Of a stretch of DNA of 31,641 nucleotides, positions 7,931-17,300 are shown piece by piece. The translations under genes were made by a program, and so were the position numbers. A model generated the notes under the pieces. That model searched no databases. It was given only the letters and a program-made list of their open reading frames with translations, and was not told where the DNA came from. Every line of letters begins with the position of its first letter. Position 1 is the stretch's first letter. Origin of the DNA: CAZHDB01 sp964531225 (GTDB lineage: Archaea; Thermoproteota; Thermoprotei_A; Sulfolobales; Desulfurococcaceae); NCBI GenBank assembly GCA_964531225.1, contig CAZHDB010000016.1, forward strand, positions 1 to 31,641, in the 5' to 3' direction.

Positions 7931-10360
7931 ATGATAAGGGCTCTACTCCTCTTAGCAGTTATTCTTGTATATATGGTATTGCTTCCAGCATATTATAATG
8001 TGTATGTGGTTGAGGCTAGTGATAATAGTATTCATGTTAATCCTATTCCTGGTCTTCCAGCCGGGTTCCTCCGCGGTGTTGATTTGTCGGAGGCTCCATG
8101 GATTCTTGAACTGGGTGGTAAATACCGGTTTGAGAATGGGACAGAGGGCAATATATTTGATATCCTACGGGAGGGCGGTGTGAATGCTGTAAGGCTAAGG
8201 GTATGGAATGATCCTTATGATGAGCAGGGGAATCCTTATGGTGGTGGAAACTGTGATGTTCCTAGAATGACTGCTTTTGCTTCGCAGGCTAAGGCTAAGG
8301 GGTTTACGGTACTAATTGACTTCCACTATAGTGATTGGTGGGCTGATCCTGGGAAGCAGTATAAGCCAAAGGCATGGGCAAACCTTTCTTTCCCCGAGCT
8401 TGTTGAGGCAGTATATAATTGGACTAGGGATACACTAATCTATATGCGTGATAATGGGGCTTTACCTGATCTAGTCCAGGTAGGTAATGAAATAGATAAT
8501 GGTTTTCTATGGCCTGATGGAAGAGCATCGAATTGGACACAGTTTGTAACGCTCCTTAAATCGGCTATCAGCGCGATTAAGGACGTTGATCCATCGATAA
8601 AGATAGTAATACACTTATCTGGTAGGCATGAAGTAGACTTCTATATTAACTATTTCGATAAATTAGTCGAGGATGGAGTAGAATTCGATGTTATTGCTCT
8701 CTCCTATTACACTATCTGGCACGGAACACTTGAGAAACTCGAGAATATTGTAAGCAATCTAACCACTAGATATGATAAAGAGATAATACTAGCAGAAATA
8801 GCATATGCATGGACACTTGAAGATGCTGATGGACACCCCAATACATTTGGTAGTAAGGATCTGGAGATTAGGGGAGGCTATAAAGCAACTGTACAAGGAC
8901 AAGCATCATACATTAGAGATATAATAGAGGTACTTTATAGAGCAGCAGGCAATAAAGCCCTCGGAGTCTTCTACTGGGGTGCGGCATGGATACCTTATCC
9001 CGGTGCTGGATGGAAGACTGGTGAAGGTAATCCATGGGAAAACCAGGCACTATTCGACTTCAATGGATGCGCATTACCCTCGCTAAAAGTATTTAGACTC
9101 ATATACGAGTCTGAGTATCGAGAAATTGAACCTATTTCACTATATGATCCTAGGCCATTGAACGTAACTAGCTATGTTGGCACTAAACCAGTTCTACCAT
9201 CAACAGTTCTAGCCATATATTCTGATCACTCGATTAAACCAACACCTGTAGACTGGGGCGAAATACCAGTATATAATGAGACAGGAACCTATCAGCTTAG
9301 AGGATTCATTGCAGGCACTGATATTGAGGTAATTGTAAACATTGAAGTACGTGAAAGAATCTATCTCGAGATCCCTGATCCTGAGAATGACGATAAAGGA
9401 CCGGGCACCTATGGCTATCCTACGGCTGGAGAGTATAAGCCAGGGGTCTTCGATATTATTAAAGTATATGTAGGTATTGAAGGAGATGAGTTTGTTATAA
9501 GAGTCTACTTTAGGGATCTAGGTGGAGATCCTTGGGATGGACCCAATGATTTTAGCCTACAATATATACACATCTACATACAGACAACTAATCCTCTTGC
9601 ATCAAACAAGGTATATAGGACAGATACGTTGGAACTAAACATTAAGCTTAGAGAAGACTATGGATGGCAATATGCCTTAATATTGACACCCGGCTGGGGT
9701 ACTGAACCAGTCTTAGCGGGAGAGCTTTCAGCTCTCTACTACGCTAATGGAACCATATTCGTAGAAGACAAGGACTTCAACGTAATCGGTAATACGAGTG
9801 AAAACTTTGTCGAAGCACGTATTCCTCGCTCACTAATATTGGATTGGGAAAACATAAGGAGCTGGAAAATATTCGTTGCAGTAGCGTGTTGGGCTGGAGA
9901 AAACCCGGATAGAATAAGAAGTATGGCGCCGGGTGGAGGAGAATGGATTGTAGATCCAACGGCATACGCTAATGAAACTATGAGACCGATCCTGATTGGA
10001 GCGCTTTTAGCAGGAGTACTGCCAAAGGTGTATGACATAGTGCTTTACTCACCTGAGTATCCAAACGGTATTACTGAGGCCCAGCAATATGATTGGCTAA
10101 TGAGGTTTAAGCCGGAGACGTCAGAGCTCCCAGTTATACCGCCTGAAGAGGTGTACGAGGTTACTGTTACACAAACTATAACACATACGGTAACACAAGA
10201 AGTAGAGAGAACTACTACAGTCACGGAGACCGTTGAGAAACAGATTGAGAAGCTTGTGGGATATTCTATCATAGACCTTGTAATAGCAATAGTTATTGCT
10301 TTAGTTCTAGGGATTGCCTCTGGATACCTTATCCATAAACCTCTAGGTAAGCATTCATAA
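7931..10360 (+). CDS. GH53 endo-beta-1,4-galactanase, secreted and membrane-anchored
   Basis: Hydrolyses beta-1,4-galactan chains of (arabino)galactans outside the cell. Counting from the ATG at 7931 (GGAG ribosome site four bases ahead; 809 residues), residues 1-28 are a signal peptide and residues 45-395 the GH53 barrel: RGVDLSEAPW, GGVNAVRLRVWNDP, LIDFHYSDWWADPG, acid/base E187 in QVGNEID, and nucleophile E289 in ILAEIAYAW. Then come a short Ig-like (Big_4-type) domain at about 405-480, with the PTPVDWGEI motif, and a beta-rich domain at about 485-725 starting YLEIPDPENDDKGPGTYGYP. That start is typical of the glucodextranase C-terminal/DOMON-like domain fused to archaeal glycosidases and pullulanases. 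A Thr/Val/Glu stalk (VTVTQTITHTVTQEVE) and a final helix (residues about 775-800) anchor it to the membrane. The ABC transporter genes follow. Confidence 0.9.
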   Translation: MIRALLLLAVILVYMVLLPAYYNVYVVEASDNSIHVNPIPGLPAGFLRGVDLSEAPWILELGGKYRFENGTEGNIFDILREGGVNAVRLRVWNDPYDEQGNPYGGGNCDVPRMTAFASQAKAKGFTVLIDFHYSDWWADPGKQYKPKAWANLSFPELVEAVYNWTRDTLIYMRDNGALPDLVQVGNEIDNGFLWPDGRASNWTQFVTLLKSAISAIKDVDPSIKIVIHLSGRHEVDFYINYFDKLVEDGVEFDVIALSYYTIWHGTLEKLENIVSNLTTRYDKEIILAEIAYAWTLEDADGHPNTFGSKDLEIRGGYKATVQGQASYIRDIIEVLYRAAGNKALGVFYWGAAWIPYPGAGWKTGEGNPWENQALFDFNGCALPSLKVFRLIYESEYREIEPISLYDPRPLNVTSYVGTKPVLPSTVLAIYSDHSIKPTPVDWGEIPVYNETGTYQLRGFIAGTDIEVIVNIEVRERIYLEIPDPENDDKGPGTYGYPTAGEYKPGVFDIIKVYVGIEGDEFVIRVYFRDLGGDPWDGPNDFSLQYIHIYIQTTNPLASNKVYRTDTLELNIKLREDYGWQYALILTPGWGTEPVLAGELSALYYANGTIFVEDKDFNVIGNTSENFVEARIPRSLILDWENIRSWKIFVAVACWAGENPDRIRSMAPGGGEWIVDPTAYANETMRPILIGALLAGVLPKVYDIVLYSPEYPNGITEAQQYDWLMRFKPETSELPVIPPEEVYEVTVTQTITHTVTQEVERTTTVTETVEKQIEKLVGYSIIDLVIAIVIALVLGIASGYLIHKPLGKHS

Positions 10361-10367
10361 TCTACAT

Positions 10368-10378
10368 ATTTTTATTTC
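10368..10378 (+). terminator. T-rich termination signal after the galactanase gene
   Basis: TTTTTATTTCC follows the stop codon at 10360. Together with the TATA box at 10484 it suggests that the galactanase and the transporter genes can be transcribed separately. Confidence 0.35.
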
Positions 10379-10483
10379 CGCGTACACCATATTTTAGTAC
10401 ACTACTCTTCATGCATGTCGAAACATTGAGTAATTAGATCGAGTTTATGTATTTCATATTGTTAGATTAAGTATCTATAAAAG

Positions 10484-10491
10484 TTTATAAG
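10484..10491 (+). promoter_or_regulatory. TATA box of the sugar transporter operon
   Basis: TTTATAAG about 25-30 bases ahead of the ATG at 10514, a good match to the archaeal TATA box; the transcript would have little or no leader. Confidence 0.55.
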
Positions 10492-10513
10492 CTATATTAA
10501 GCAACATCCAATA

Positions 10514-12076
10514 ATGGGGAATATTATGAATATGAGTGCAATTTCTAAAACCATGGGTATAGTAATTATAGTAATAATTCTGGTAGCAATTATTGGAGTC
10601 GTAGCATGGATTACTACTCAGCCGGGACCACAACCTTCTCCAACACCCACAACATCTCCTACTACTACACCTACTACATCCCCCACTGAGACGCCTACAG
10701 AGACAACTACTACAACTACTACGACCACGCCTCCCGAGATAACCATTGAAATAAATGGAGCGGTATTAAGGGTCCCTGAAGAATTTAGAGATTTTGTTGA
10801 AAAAGCCAAGAATGGAGAAATAAATGTTACAATTTACTTTGGACATGCACTTGCACCTGAGGAGAGGGATAGCTTTATCAAAGTTATCGATATGTTCATG
10901 CAGGAGTATCCTGGAATCAATGTTGTAGAGAAGTTCTATGGCGGAATGGGCGAGCTGCAGAGCTCTGTTATAGCTATTGCTTCTCTCCCACCGGATCAGA
11001 GGGAGGCATTGATCGGTAATGCACCAGACGTATTTACATGGGCACATGACTGGGTTGGATGGTTTGCTGATTCAGGCTACATAATACCTTTAGAAGACTA
11101 TATAGGATATGACGCAATAGACGATATTGCAGAACTTATTCTTCCAACAGCTTTAAGCGCTGTCACGTACGAGACAAAGACATATGGCTTACCTTATGCT
11201 GGAGAGGCATTAGCATTATATGTTAATACAAACCTTGTTTCAGAACCACCAACTACATTTGAAGAAATGAAGCAGATAATGGAACAGTTCTATAATCCCT
11301 CAGAAGGAACGTATGGAATAGCTGGACAGATAGTCGGAATTTATCACATAAACGCTTGGGTAACAGCACACGGCGGCTTCTTCTATGACGACATAACTAA
11401 GCAACTAGGCCTAACGAAGCCTGAGACAATAGAAGGAGTAAAGTTCTTCGTAGCAAACATTCTTAGATACATGGATGTCAGTGACTTAGGACATGACTAC
11501 CAGAGAAGATTATTTGGAACAGGCAAAGTGCCATTCTATATATCTGGTCCATGGGATGTAAAATATGCTGTTGACACTCTTGGCATCGATAGTTTCACTG
11601 TAGTACCGTTTCCAAAGATTGGGGATAAGGTACCTAAACCGTTCAGCGGATTTAGAAACATGTACTTAAGCGTCATGGCCCAGGCTGGAGGAATAGAGAG
11701 AACATATGCCTCTATTCTATTCGTATTATATGTCGCATTAAATGATGAGGCATTATTAACCCTTGTCGACGAGCTAGGATACGTCCCAGTCAAGTATAGT
11801 GTTGCAGACTATGTGACAGAACACGTTGACGAGAAGCCATTATACAAGATCATCCTTGGATTCTATAACCAGCTCATGAATTCCATACCAATGCCTAAGG
11901 ACAAGAACATGCAGACTGTATGGGGAGTTGATACTTATCTACAGGCAGTATGGCAGGCCTATGCCCAGGCAATAAGCGAGGGCAAGACACCGGATGAAGC
12001 AGTAGAAATAGCTCTTGAAAAAGTAGAACAAGCCCTGCAGGATGCATATAATGAAATCTCTACAAAAATAGAGTAG
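10514..12076 (+). CDS. ABC transporter sugar-binding protein (MalE-like, family 1)
   Basis: Captures oligosaccharides outside the membrane and delivers them to the permeases encoded next. Residues 13-34 are a hydrophobic anchor, followed by a Pro/Thr/Ser-rich linker to about residue 73 with an uninterrupted Thr run, as usual in archaeal binding proteins tethered to the membrane. The mature part from about residue 85 has family 1 landmarks: ITIYFGHALAPEERDSF-like first strand, NAPDVFTWAHDWVGWFADSG, YGLPYAGEALALYVNTNLV and FPKIGDKVPKPFSGF. The ligand is predicted from context to be galacto-oligosaccharides from the GH53 enzyme; sequence alone supports only a malto/oligosaccharide-type binder. 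The stop is 14 bases ahead of the likely start of the first permease. Confidence 0.88.
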   Translation: MGNIMNMSAISKTMGIVIIVIILVAIIGVVAWITTQPGPQPSPTPTTSPTTTPTTSPTETPTETTTTTTTTTPPEITIEINGAVLRVPEEFRDFVEKAKNGEINVTIYFGHALAPEERDSFIKVIDMFMQEYPGINVVEKFYGGMGELQSSVIAIASLPPDQREALIGNAPDVFTWAHDWVGWFADSGYIIPLEDYIGYDAIDDIAELILPTALSAVTYETKTYGLPYAGEALALYVNTNLVSEPPTTFEEMKQIMEQFYNPSEGTYGIAGQIVGIYHINAWVTAHGGFFYDDITKQLGLTKPETIEGVKFFVANILRYMDVSDLGHDYQRRLFGTGKVPFYISGPWDVKYAVDTLGIDSFTVVPFPKIGDKVPKPFSGFRNMYLSVMAQAGGIERTYASILFVLYVALNDEALLTLVDELGYVPVKYSVADYVTEHVDEKPLYKIILGFYNQLMNSIPMPKDKNMQTVWGVDTYLQAVWQAYAQAISEGKTPDEAVEIALEKVEQALQDAYNEISTKIE

Positions 12077-12077
12077 A

Positions 12078-12084
12078 GAGGTGA
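12078..12084 (+). promoter_or_regulatory. Ribosome binding site deciding a non-AUG permease start
   Basis: GAGGTGA at 12078-12084 lies six bases ahead of ACG at 12091. From this ACG the frame runs without a stop into the permease gene and supplies its missing first membrane helix. No ATG, GTG or TTG exists in this frame between the stop at 12085-12087 and 12193. Confidence 0.55.
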
Positions 12085-12090
12085 TAGTTT

Positions 12091-13524
12091 ACGAAGAAGA
12101 TTCGTGGAAAACAATTACTTTTTCCTACTCGTATTGCTCTTCTCCTCGTACTCCCCAGCCTTATACTATACCTATTCTTTAATATTTGGCCAATGGTTTT
12201 CTCAATAGGCATTGCATTTACAAATGCTGATCAATGGAATATTCTCCCGGCTCAGGAGAAAATAGGAAACTATACAAACCTGCTAAAATGTGCAACATAC
12301 CTACGGGATAGCCCAGAACATAGAGCTAAAGCCCCCCAATTATTGGGTGATATTGAAAATAATCTTAACCAGACCCTTAACTATTTCATCAATATAAAGA
12401 ATATGCTGGATGAAGGCGTGGAACCAATTGATATACCGCAGACATACTTCGATGGACTATATAGGTCGGCTAGAAAATTGTCTAGAGTAAAGCTGAGTAT
12501 TTCAGAATTATTCAACTGTTCAGCATTAGGTTATCCAACTAATCTAGAATTAATTCCAAGCGATAAATTAGAGAAAATAGATTCATTAATTACCCTGTCA
12601 AGCATTCTTGTTAATGGAAGATTCATGAATAAGGAGGAACTCTATGATCGTGTTCTAGTAGGCTACAATATAACAATGGATCTCGCTAACTTCTTTGGCA
12701 AACTAGAACATGACTACGAGGGCTACATGAACGAAGTCATTAGTAGTAGTCAATCAAAACTAGAGGATCTGCAAATGCGCTTTGTAGGCTTTGAGAATTT
12801 CCAGAGACTATTCAAGGATCCAAGATTCTATAATTCATTATATAAGACCATGTTGTTTGTGCTCACAAGTGTTACATTGAAAATGGGTGCGGGAGTACTC
12901 CTAGCAATATTCTATTCCTCCGAACTAGTAATGGGTAGAAAGGCATTGAGAGCCCTACTCATGATCCCATGGGCAATGCCATTCCTTTTATCAGCATTAA
13001 CATGGAAATTCCTATTCAGCCCCAATGGACAATTAGGACAACTACTAGGCCTCGAAATAAATGTTAGAGAATGGGATGCATTCCTAGTATACAACTTATT
13101 TGAAATGTGGCTAGCATATCCATTCGTAATGACTGTTACACAGGGAGCCCTGAGAGGAGTTCCCAAGGAGGTTATAGAGGCATCATATGTTGATGGAGCA
13201 GGTGTTTTCACAAGGCTTAAGGAGATAATATTGCCTCTTATAGCGAAACCAGTATCTCTTGCAGCAGTATTGACGACCGGAGCATCTCTACAGGCATTTC
13301 TAGTTCCATTAACAATTAATAGTGCAGGGCCAATCGGCGAAATATGTGCACCCTATGTCGGATGTACTTCTGGCTATAAGAATGAAATGCTAATTGTCTT
13401 CGGATACCATAGAGTGATGATTGATAAAGAGTATGGCTATGCAGCGACCACCTACCTGGTTATATTAGCAATAATCCTCCTATACGTTACAATATACTTC
13501 AAGTTATTAAAGAAGACGGGGTGA
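12091..13524 (+). CDS. ABC sugar transporter permease, MalF-type, with large extracellular loop
   Basis: Forms the membrane channel with the second permease. The frame is open from ACG at 12091, and the 34 codons before the first ATG (12193) encode a basic start TKKIRGKQLLFPTRI and the hydrophobic helix ALLLVLPSLILYLFFNIW, the standard TM1 of MalF proteins, so the real start lies upstream of 12193. An insertion of about 200 residues between TM1 and the next helix resembles the external P2 loop of enterobacterial MalF. The canonical permease core follows (FVGFENFQRLFKDPRFYNSL, then five or so helices), with the EAA loop VIEASYVDGAGVFTRLKEII that contacts the ATPase. The binding protein lies upstream and the partner permease eight bases downstream. 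Confidence 0.85.
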   Translation, partial: TKKIRGKQLLFPTRIALLLVLPSLILYLFFNIWPMVFSIGIAFTNADQWNILPAQEKIGNYTNLLKCATYLRDSPEHRAKAPQLLGDIENNLNQTLNYFINIKNMLDEGVEPIDIPQTYFDGLYRSARKLSRVKLSISELFNCSALGYPTNLELIPSDKLEKIDSLITLSSILVNGRFMNKEELYDRVLVGYNITMDLANFFGKLEHDYEGYMNEVISSSQSKLEDLQMRFVGFENFQRLFKDPRFYNSLYKTMLFVLTSVTLKMGAGVLLAIFYSSELVMGRKALRALLMIPWAMPFLLSALTWKFLFSPNGQLGQLLGLEINVREWDAFLVYNLFEMWLAYPFVMTVTQGALRGVPKEVIEASYVDGAGVFTRLKEIILPLIAKPVSLAAVLTTGASLQAFLVPLTINSAGPIGEICAPYVGCTSGYKNEMLIVFGYHRVMIDKEYGYAATTYLVILAIILLYVTIYFKLLKKTG

Positions 13525-13531
13525 TCTAGAG

Positions 13532-14386
13532 TTGCCGGGTGCCTCAATAACTATACTTAAAATAATCGCAACAATTGTAGGGGTTTTCATAGCTGCGGCA
13601 CTTGCCTATCCGTTAGTATATATTGTTGCACAGGCACTAATTGGTAATCCGAAAGTATTAATTATTAGTATAGAGGATCTTATGCGATATGGTTTATCAC
13701 TTGAAAATTTCGTATACTCGCTTAAAAATCCGGAATTCCATAGGGCTTTGATGAATACATTGGTTGTTACATCACTTACCGTTATACTAGCAATATTCGT
13801 AATAATACCTTCAGCATATGCGTTCTCGAGATTCGAATTCATGGGCAAAGACACAATGCTCTACTACTACTTAATTGTTAGCCAGGCTGGAGGAGGACTT
13901 GGAATTATTGCTGTTCTAGCACTATACATATTCTTCCTAAGGCTAGCAGCATACGGTATTGGACTCATACGTATCGAGATCCTGCCATTTATCTATGTCT
14001 CTGGATTAATACCATTCCAGACATGGCTAATTAAAAGCTATTTCGATCAATTGCCAAAGGAGCTAGATGAAGCATCATTTATTGATGGTGCGGACTGGTT
14101 TACAATAATATTTAGGATAGTCTTCCCAGCATCTAAGGCAGCATTCGTAATCATTACACTCCTAGCCTATATGAGTGCATGGGGAGAATTCATTATAGCG
14201 AACATTATGGGATTAGATACTCTGGGCAAGTATATTTATGCAATGGCCGTAGCTGGCGAGTCAGGACTAATGGAACCTGGCAGGTTTGCGGCAGCAGCAC
14301 TCTTATATGCCTTGCCAATGATCGTGTTATTCATTATATCGCAGAAGTATATTGGAGAAGCATATAGACTTGGAATGAAGGGTTAG
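13532..14386 (+). CDS. ABC sugar transporter permease, MalG-type
   Basis: The second half of the import channel. About six membrane helices; the EAA loop reads LDEASFIDGADWFTIIFRIV (residues about 176-195) and the C-terminal LYALPMIVLFIISQKYI is the usual MalG ending. The start is TTG at 13532, with GGGTGAT at 13519-13525 as ribosome site just after the previous stop. No ATP-binding subunit gene follows: the next gene is convergent, and their stop codons overlap (plus TAG at 14384-14386, minus TAA at 14385-14383). A MalK-type ATPase must be supplied from elsewhere. Confidence 0.88.
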   Translation: MPGASITILKIIATIVGVFIAAALAYPLVYIVAQALIGNPKVLIISIEDLMRYGLSLENFVYSLKNPEFHRALMNTLVVTSLTVILAIFVIIPSAYAFSRFEFMGKDTMLYYYLIVSQAGGGLGIIAVLALYIFFLRLAAYGIGLIRIEILPFIYVSGLIPFQTWLIKSYFDQLPKELDEASFIDGADWFTIIFRIVFPASKAAFVIITLLAYMSAWGEFIIANIMGLDTLGKYIYAMAVAGESGLMEPGRFAAAALLYALPMIVLFIISQKYIGEAYRLGMKG

Positions 14387-17300
14387 GTTCTCTCATAAAA
14401 ACATATTTCTTTCACCTCATGCCTATATACTTCTCTTAATCCTATTCCCCCTATACCCGCATTATTCGACGATATAATAGCGAGCAATGAGATATCATTT
14501 ACACCCTTTCTAAGCGCAGGCTCAGGCACGTATAGCTCCTTTCCAGCCGAATCATCACCTAGGCGTCCCACCAAGTGTCCATTAACAAATACGAGTAATC
14601 TAGCACCCCATGAATCAATGAATATCTTTACAGGATGCTTAGTCGATGGTTCCCTGTCATAACGCATCCTTGTTCTTACCCAGATTACTCTGCCAGCCAT
14701 GTCTTCAAGAATTATTGGGAGAAGAATTTCATGGCCTCCAGGGATCGGCTTACGATACCACTCATTGACAAGACCATGAGTTCCTTCCTGTAAGAACCAT
14801 TCACCATCCACTTTGTACTCAAAGACTCTAATAACTGGCGAAGCAATGCCCCATTCAACGAATAATGCAATCTTGTTTAATCCAGGCTTTAAATAGCTAG
14901 TAATTTCAATAGGCCCTATTACTGCTCCTACATAGACATCGTTTATGAATAGGAGTATTCTATGGTAGTGATTGTAGTAGAAAGCCTCTCCAGGATCAAA
15001 TATGTAATGGTACTTTGGATTATCTATATAGATCTCCCCTATATATAGTCCCGACGTATCTATGAAGCTGACACGGGTAAGTCCTCGATAATCAAGTTTT
15101 GATAGAGTCTTTAATACTTGCATAGGCTTTGATAGAAACTCGGCAAAGTCGAATTCCGGGCCTGTTTCAAGCTTAAGGCCATATTTATACCAGGTATTAA
15201 TTGGTATATCCTGTTTTTTACCCAAGTACATTCCTGTATAGACACCATTGGGCACGTAAAGAAGTCCATCATTAGGATGGCCAGTAGCCTCTAATACTAT
15301 AACTGCCTCGTTTATACCCTCCTTTAAAGACTTGGTAGCGTCTCCCTCAATATAATGATAGCCTGATGCAGTATGGACCCCATTAATGGATAAAACTGCA
15401 TAATCACAGAAACCAGCTAGTGCAATTATTTTATTCGAGAGCTTCCCTAGTATAGACCCATTTATTTCGAATCTAACCTTATAGACATAGATTCCATTCT
15501 CATAGAACCCATTTTTCTCTAATGGACTAGCAGGTGGTATAGGCTTCATCTTATCCCAAATTGGATCCTCAATTAATGTTGCCCTATTAGTTTGGTAAGT
15601 AAGGGCTTCTTGTTCTCTACAATAGACATATGGAATATGTACTTTATAGACCCCATCAACTATTTTCTTAAGCTCAAGACCCGACTCTCCCATCAATGCC
15701 TCTTCTAGCTCTAATGGAGTTATTATCGTAGCCTCTCCACAACTAGCCCTATCTAATTCACTCTCGAGACATATAGAGTTTCCATGGACTCCGTATTCGC
15801 CGATGTAATAGGCATTTGATATAATAACTGTATTATCCAATACCCAGGTTCTCTCTGCCCTAAACCTAGTAGTATAAACTATGACTAGTCTGCTTCCACT
15901 CAATGACTCAGCTAAGAAAATAGTATCTGATCTACCATGCCGGGCCTCAATAGTAGCTATCTTCCTAGAAGCATCTACTTGATAAGATACATCCCCCCAG
16001 GTATAGACTTGTTTTATCTCTTCTCTACACGTGATCCTGGTTTCAGTTAATTCACCGGGATCCCCATAGACAACAAGAACCGAAGTTCCATTATCAATAT
16101 TTTTCTTCAGAAGTACTTCACCAGTTGTATAGCTGATTTTAAACGGAGACTCCTTTATCACCAGATCCAGTAATATGGTCTTTGCATATCTTGGGGGCAC
16201 TCTTATCTGTGCTTTCTCAGGTATTATCTTATCACCATAGACTAGCTTCTCATAGCATGTAAAATCTGATTTATTTCTCAGGACGATTATTTTCCCATGT
16301 TCACCGATCCTAGTGAATACTTCACTACAATTACTAGAGGCAGGCTTAATTACTCCCTGCACAGGCTTCGTCTCCATTATTAAATCCTTAAAAGAATCCA
16401 TAAACATGAATACTCGTTTCACCTTATAGTATCTCTCTGAAAGTTCTCCCCATTCTCTAATTGATGCTTCAAAGTCATATGATGAGTCAATATATTTTCC
16501 AGTATAATAGCCAGGATTTGAGCCTCCGTGGAACATGTATATATTGAAGTTGTCTAGTCCCATGGCAAATGCTGTTTTAATAAGTAACTCGGTCCACTCG
16601 GCAGGAATAGAGAGTCTATTAGTTGGATTATACCCATATCTTGTAGACCTGTACCATCCTCCTTCGAGTTCTGCAAACATCTTGAATAATCCTGGTTGAT
16701 GAGAGAGGTATCTACGTACTTTTTCTTCAAAGGGTTTTATATTCCATGGAGCAGGATAGTCATCTATAGTATTAGGGACACTCGACAAGTAATAATTCTC
16801 ATTTGTAAATACCAGCATATTTGGATCCAGTCTCTTCACAATATTATAGAGCTCCTCAATATACTTCTCATTGCCCCAGAAATACTCATTCTCAACCTGT
16901 ATTGCAGTCACTATATTTCTCTCTATAAACAGCTTCAATACACGATAGACTTCTTCATACCACTTCCTAGTATACTCTATATACAATGGGTCTAGGCTAC
17001 GTAACTTACTAGTTTTAGTATAGAGCCAATTAGGATGGCCCCCACTATCCCATTCGGAACAAATATATGGTCCCGGACGAGCTATTACCTTTAATCCAAG
17101 CCTAGAAGCTTGTTCAAGGAAATCAGCGAGATTCCTACTATAGTACTTGGCTACATGCCACTGCCTATACTTATCCTCAAAGTCTACAATATCTTCTCTA
17201 GGAGAGTGCCAATTCCACGGTATATATATTGAGACACAATTGCCGCCGGCACGCTTTAGCTTTAAGAGTCTATCACGCCATAAAGGCTTAGGAACACGGA

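Noticed and set aside
9739..10038. Antisense open frames over the galactanase gene
   Set aside because: Low-complexity translation, no ribosome site and full overlap with a well-supported gene.
10670..10730. ACT/ACA-rich repeat as a microsatellite or mobile element
   Set aside because: It encodes the Thr/Pro linker typical of tethered archaeal binding proteins.
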